Source of the DNA: MKRK01 sp001896915
GTDB taxonomy: Bacteria; Bacillota; Clostridia; Oscillospirales; Acutalibacteraceae
Assembly (NCBI GenBank): GCA_937973935.1
Contig: CALJJF010000180.1
Coordinates: forward strand, 1-12,826
Direction of reading: 5' to 3'
DNA length: 12,826 nt
How positions within the stretch are numbered: the first letter of the stretch is position 1; every line of letters starts with the position of its first letter. Below, piece after piece: positions 10,246-12,826 of this stretch. The translations under genes were made by a program, and so were the position numbers. The notes under the pieces were generated by a model. It saw nothing but the letters and a program-made list of their open reading frames with translations. It had not been told where the DNA came from and made no database searches.

Positions 10246-12826
10246 TTATTGTAACATTTTTGCTAAATATTGACCTGTATAGGAGCCCGGCGCTTTCGCA
10301 ACCTGCTCCGGTGTACCTTGTGCAACAATTTTGCCGCCTCCTTCACCGCCTTCCGGGCCCAAGTCAATGAGATAATCTGCGGTTTTGATCACCTCAAGAT
10401 TATGCTCAATGACCACTACGGTATTTCCGGCATCCACCAAAGAAGATAACACCTCAATGAGCTTGTGTACATCAGCGGTGTGCAGACCGGTGGTGGGCTC
10501 GTCGAGAATATAAATTGTTTTGCCGGTTGCCCGTTTGGAAAGCTCGGTGGACAGCTTTACCCGCTGTGCCTCGCCTCCGGACAGGGTCGTTGCGGCCTGT
10601 CCGATTTTGATATAGCCCAGTCCTACATGGAACAAAGTCTCCAGCTTTCGCTTGATTTTCGGAATACTGGAGAAAAATTCAATGCCTTCCTCCACGGTCA
10701 TTTCCAGCACATCATAAATGTTTTTACCCTTGTATTTCACCTCTAGGGTTTCTCTGTTATACCGTTTGCCCTTGCATACCTCACAGGGCACATAAATATC
10801 AGGCAAAAAGTGCATTTCAATTTTTAGGATCCCGCCGCCTTCACAGGCTTCGCACCGTCCGCCTTTTACATTAAAGGAAAACCGCCCGGAGCTGTAGCCC
10901 TTCATTTTTGCGTCCGGGGTACTGGCAAACAGCTCTCTGATGTCTCCGAACACGCCGGTGTAGGTGGCCGGGTTGGATCGGGGCGTTCTGCCAATGGGAG
11001 ACTGATTGATATCAATGACCTTGTCCAGCTCCTCAATGCCTTCAATCGCCTTATGCTTGCCGGGTCTTGTTCTGGCGCCGTTCAGCTGTGAGGATAATTT
11101 TTTATATAATATTTCATTGATCAAGGAGGATTTTCCCGAGCCGGACACACCGGTGATGCAGACCATCATACCAAGGGGAATGGTTACGCTGATGTTTTTC
11201 AGATTGTTCTCCGTAGCGCCCTTGATGGTAATTTTTTTGCCGTTTCCCTTGCGCCGTTTCGTCGGCACAGGAATGGCTTTTCTGCCGGAAAGATAATCTC
11301 CGGTGATGCTTTCTTCGCATGCCATGATATCCTCCACCGATCCCTGGCAGATGACTCTGCCGCCGTGGATGCCGGCACCCGGTCCGATGTCTACGATATG
11401 ATCCGCCGCAAACATGGTATCGTCGTCATGCTCCACAACAATAAGCGTATTGCCTAAGTCACGCAAGCGGGAGAGGGTCCCCAGCAGCTTTTCGTTGTCT
11501 CTTTGGTGCAGACCGATGCTGGGCTCATCCAGAATGTATAAAACGCCCATCAGGGAAGATCCGATTTGGGTGGCCAGCCGGATCCGCTGGCTTTCGCCGC
11601 CGGACAATGTCCCGGAGGAACGGGCAATGGTGAGATATTCCAGACCGACCGCCTGTAAAAAGCCCAATCGGTCTTTGATTTCCTTTAACACGCCATCGGC
11701 AATCAAATGCTCTCTGTCGTTCAATGTAATGGTATTCACAAAATCCAGTGCTTTCCCGATGGATAAATTCGATACTGCATCAATGTTTTTTTCACCCACA
11801 GTAACAGACAATGACTGGGGCGACAATCTGGCTCCCTTGCATTCAGGGCAGGGCTCTGCTGTCATATAGCTTTCGATGTCGTCCCGGGAGTAATCGCTGC
11901 CCGTTTCCCGATGGCGACGCTCCAGGTTGTTGGCAATGCCCTCAAAGGCTGCCAAATATGTGCCGCTGCCAAAGGAATAGGTTCTGTCAAGCTTGATTCT
12001 TTCCCCGTCGGTCCCATACATAAAAATATCCTGAATCTTCTTCGGAAGGTCTTGATAAGGGGTATCCAAAGAAAATTTATAATGCTTTGCCAGCCCTTCA
12101 TAATACATCTGGGCAATGGTGTTGCCCTCCGCTACCGACCAGCCGCTGGCTTTGATGGCACCCCTGCGCACAGACACCGTTTTGTCCGGTACAATGAGAT
12201 CCGGGTCAACCTTCATAAAAATACCGAGACCGGTACATTTTTTGCAAGCGCCGAACGGGTTGTTGAAGGAAAACATTCTGGGGGTGAGCTCTTCAATGCT
12301 GACGCCGTGTTCCGGACAGGCATAGCTTTGGGAAAACAGCATTTCTTCCCCGTCGATCACATCCACAAGCACAAGACCGCCGGAAACGGACACTGCGGTT
12401 TCGATGGAATCTGCCAGTCTTCCGGCGATTTCCTCATCCATTTTAATTCTGTCAATGACAATTTCAATGTCATGCTTTTTATTTTTGTCAAGTTTGATGG
12501 TTTCCGCCAAATCATAAATGCTGCCGTCTACCCGGGCTCTCACATAGCCGGAGCGCTTTGCGCTTTCCAGCTCTTTCACATGCTCGCCCTTACGCCCCCG
12601 GATCACGGGTGCTAAAATTTGCAGTTTAGTCCCCAAGGGCAATGTCAGAACACTGTCAACGATCTGGTCAACGGTTTGCTGCTTGATTTCTTTTCCGCAG
12701 ACCGTGCAGTGAGGAATCCCGATGCGGGCATACATAAGCCTCAGATAATCATAAATCTCCGTCACGGTTCCCACCGTAGACCGTGGATTTTTCGAGGTAG
12801 TTTTCTGGTCGATGGAAATAGCGGGG
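10246..12826 (-). CDS. uvrA: Excinuclease ABC subunit A (5' end outside window)
   Basis: The frame is open from the right edge to TAA at 10248-10246, giving 859 visible residues. UvrA is the damage-recognising ATPase of nucleotide excision repair, acting with UvrB. The first residues, AISIDQKTTSKNPRSTVGTV, are the canonical segment just after the first Walker A, so about 80-90 N-terminal residues including that P-loop are missing. Visible in order are the HCTVCG and later CPECKGARL pairs, a zinc module with CPEH and CKKC, ABC signature LSGGESQRIRLA with LYILDEPSIGLH, a second P-loop GVSGSGKSS, the zinc module CEACEGGG...CEVCKGKRYN, LSGGEAQRVKLS and IYILDEPTTGLH. Both ATPase halves are therefore intact where visible. 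In the first zinc module the second Cys is His. A GTG at 12774 is internal, not the start. No uvrB or uvrC is in view. Confidence 0.97.
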   Translation of the reverse strand, partial: PAISIDQKTTSKNPRSTVGTVTEIYDYLRLMYARIGIPHCTVCGKEIKQQTVDQIVDSVLTLPLGTKLQILAPVIRGRKGEHVKELESAKRSGYVRARVDGSIYDLAETIKLDKNKKHDIEIVIDRIKMDEEIAGRLADSIETAVSVSGGLVLVDVIDGEEMLFSQSYACPEHGVSIEELTPRMFSFNNPFGACKKCTGLGIFMKVDPDLIVPDKTVSVRRGAIKASGWSVAEGNTIAQMYYEGLAKHYKFSLDTPYQDLPKKIQDIFMYGTDGERIKLDRTYSFGSGTYLAAFEGIANNLERRHRETGSDYSRDDIESYMTAEPCPECKGARLSPQSLSVTVGEKNIDAVSNLSIGKALDFVNTITLNDREHLIADGVLKEIKDRLGFLQAVGLEYLTIARSSGTLSGGESQRIRLATQIGSSLMGVLYILDEPSIGLHQRDNEKLLGTLSRLRDLGNTLIVVEHDDDTMFAADHIVDIGPGAGIHGGRVICQGSVEDIMACEESITGDYLSGRKAIPVPTKRRKGNGKKITIKGATENNLKNISVTIPLGMMVCITGVSGSGKSSLINEILYKKLSSQLNGARTRPGKHKAIEGIEELDKVIDINQSPIGRTPRSNPATYTGVFGDIRELFASTPDAKMKGYSSGRFSFNVKGGRCEACEGGGILKIEMHFLPDIYVPCEVCKGKRYNRETLEVKYKGKNIYDVLEMTVEEGIEFFSSIPKIKRKLETLFHVGLGYIKIGQAATTLSGGEAQRVKLSTELSKRATGKTIYILDEPTTGLHTADVHKLIEVLSSLVDAGNTVVVIEHNLEVIKTADYLIDLGPEGGEGGGKIVAQGTPEQVAKAPGSYTGQYLAKMLQ

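Noticed and set aside
11911..12615. Plus-strand ORF of 234 codons opposite uvrA
   Set aside because: It lies wholly antisense to highly conserved UvrA sequence and has no recognisable motif; it is a shadow of the coding strand.

Overview
The window looks like chromosome of an anaerobic Clostridia-type Firmicute, possibly the Oscillospiraceae/Ruminococcaceae side. The reasons are an ispH-rpsA gene fusion, the cmk-plsC-ispH-rpsA order, a J-domain protein beside a DUF5685 protein, strong AGGAGG-type ribosome binding sites, several TTG/GTG starts, and moderate GC. The species cannot be named from this sequence. No mobile element, tRNA, rRNA or CRISPR array is visible.

Layout. At the left edge, on the plus strand, is the 3' part of a drug-efflux-type MFS transporter (1-1167). 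A 221-nt gap follows, holding a strong hairpin terminator that can serve both converging transcripts. Everything else (1389-12826) is on the minus strand and tightly packed. In transcription order it is: uvrA (5' end outside the window), a DUF5685 protein, a J-domain protein with a Cys-rich tail, a small S-component-like membrane protein, a membrane-anchored DUF4430 plus alpha-barrel protein, a DUF4430 lipoprotein, a BaiN/HI0933-type flavoprotein, cmk, plsC, and the ispH-rpsA fusion ending at the terminator. From the S-component-like gene to the terminator the genes overlap or lie within about 25 nt of each other, so one transcript is likely. The gaps on either side of the DUF5685 gene (82 and 109 nt) are the only places where another promoter could easily fit.

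Function. The last three genes are housekeeping: CMP/dCMP phosphorylation, phospholipid acylation, the last step of the MEP isoprenoid pathway, and ribosomal protein S1. The fusion keeps a near-perfect Shine-Dalgarno and an in-frame ATG exactly at the IspH/S1 boundary, so free S1 may also be made. The middle three genes look like a surface ligand-capture module. One exported protein combines a DUF4430 (transcobalamin beta-domain-like) unit with an alpha-barrel unit, in the reverse of the order seen in animal intrinsic factor. It sits with a second DUF4430 lipoprotein and a small polytopic membrane protein that could be the transport partner. The ligand is unknown, and no cobalamin riboswitch is visible. 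The DUF5685/J-protein pair is uncharacterised. It has two Asp-rich motifs in one protein and a ten-cysteine tail in the other, and is a second place to look for new biology.
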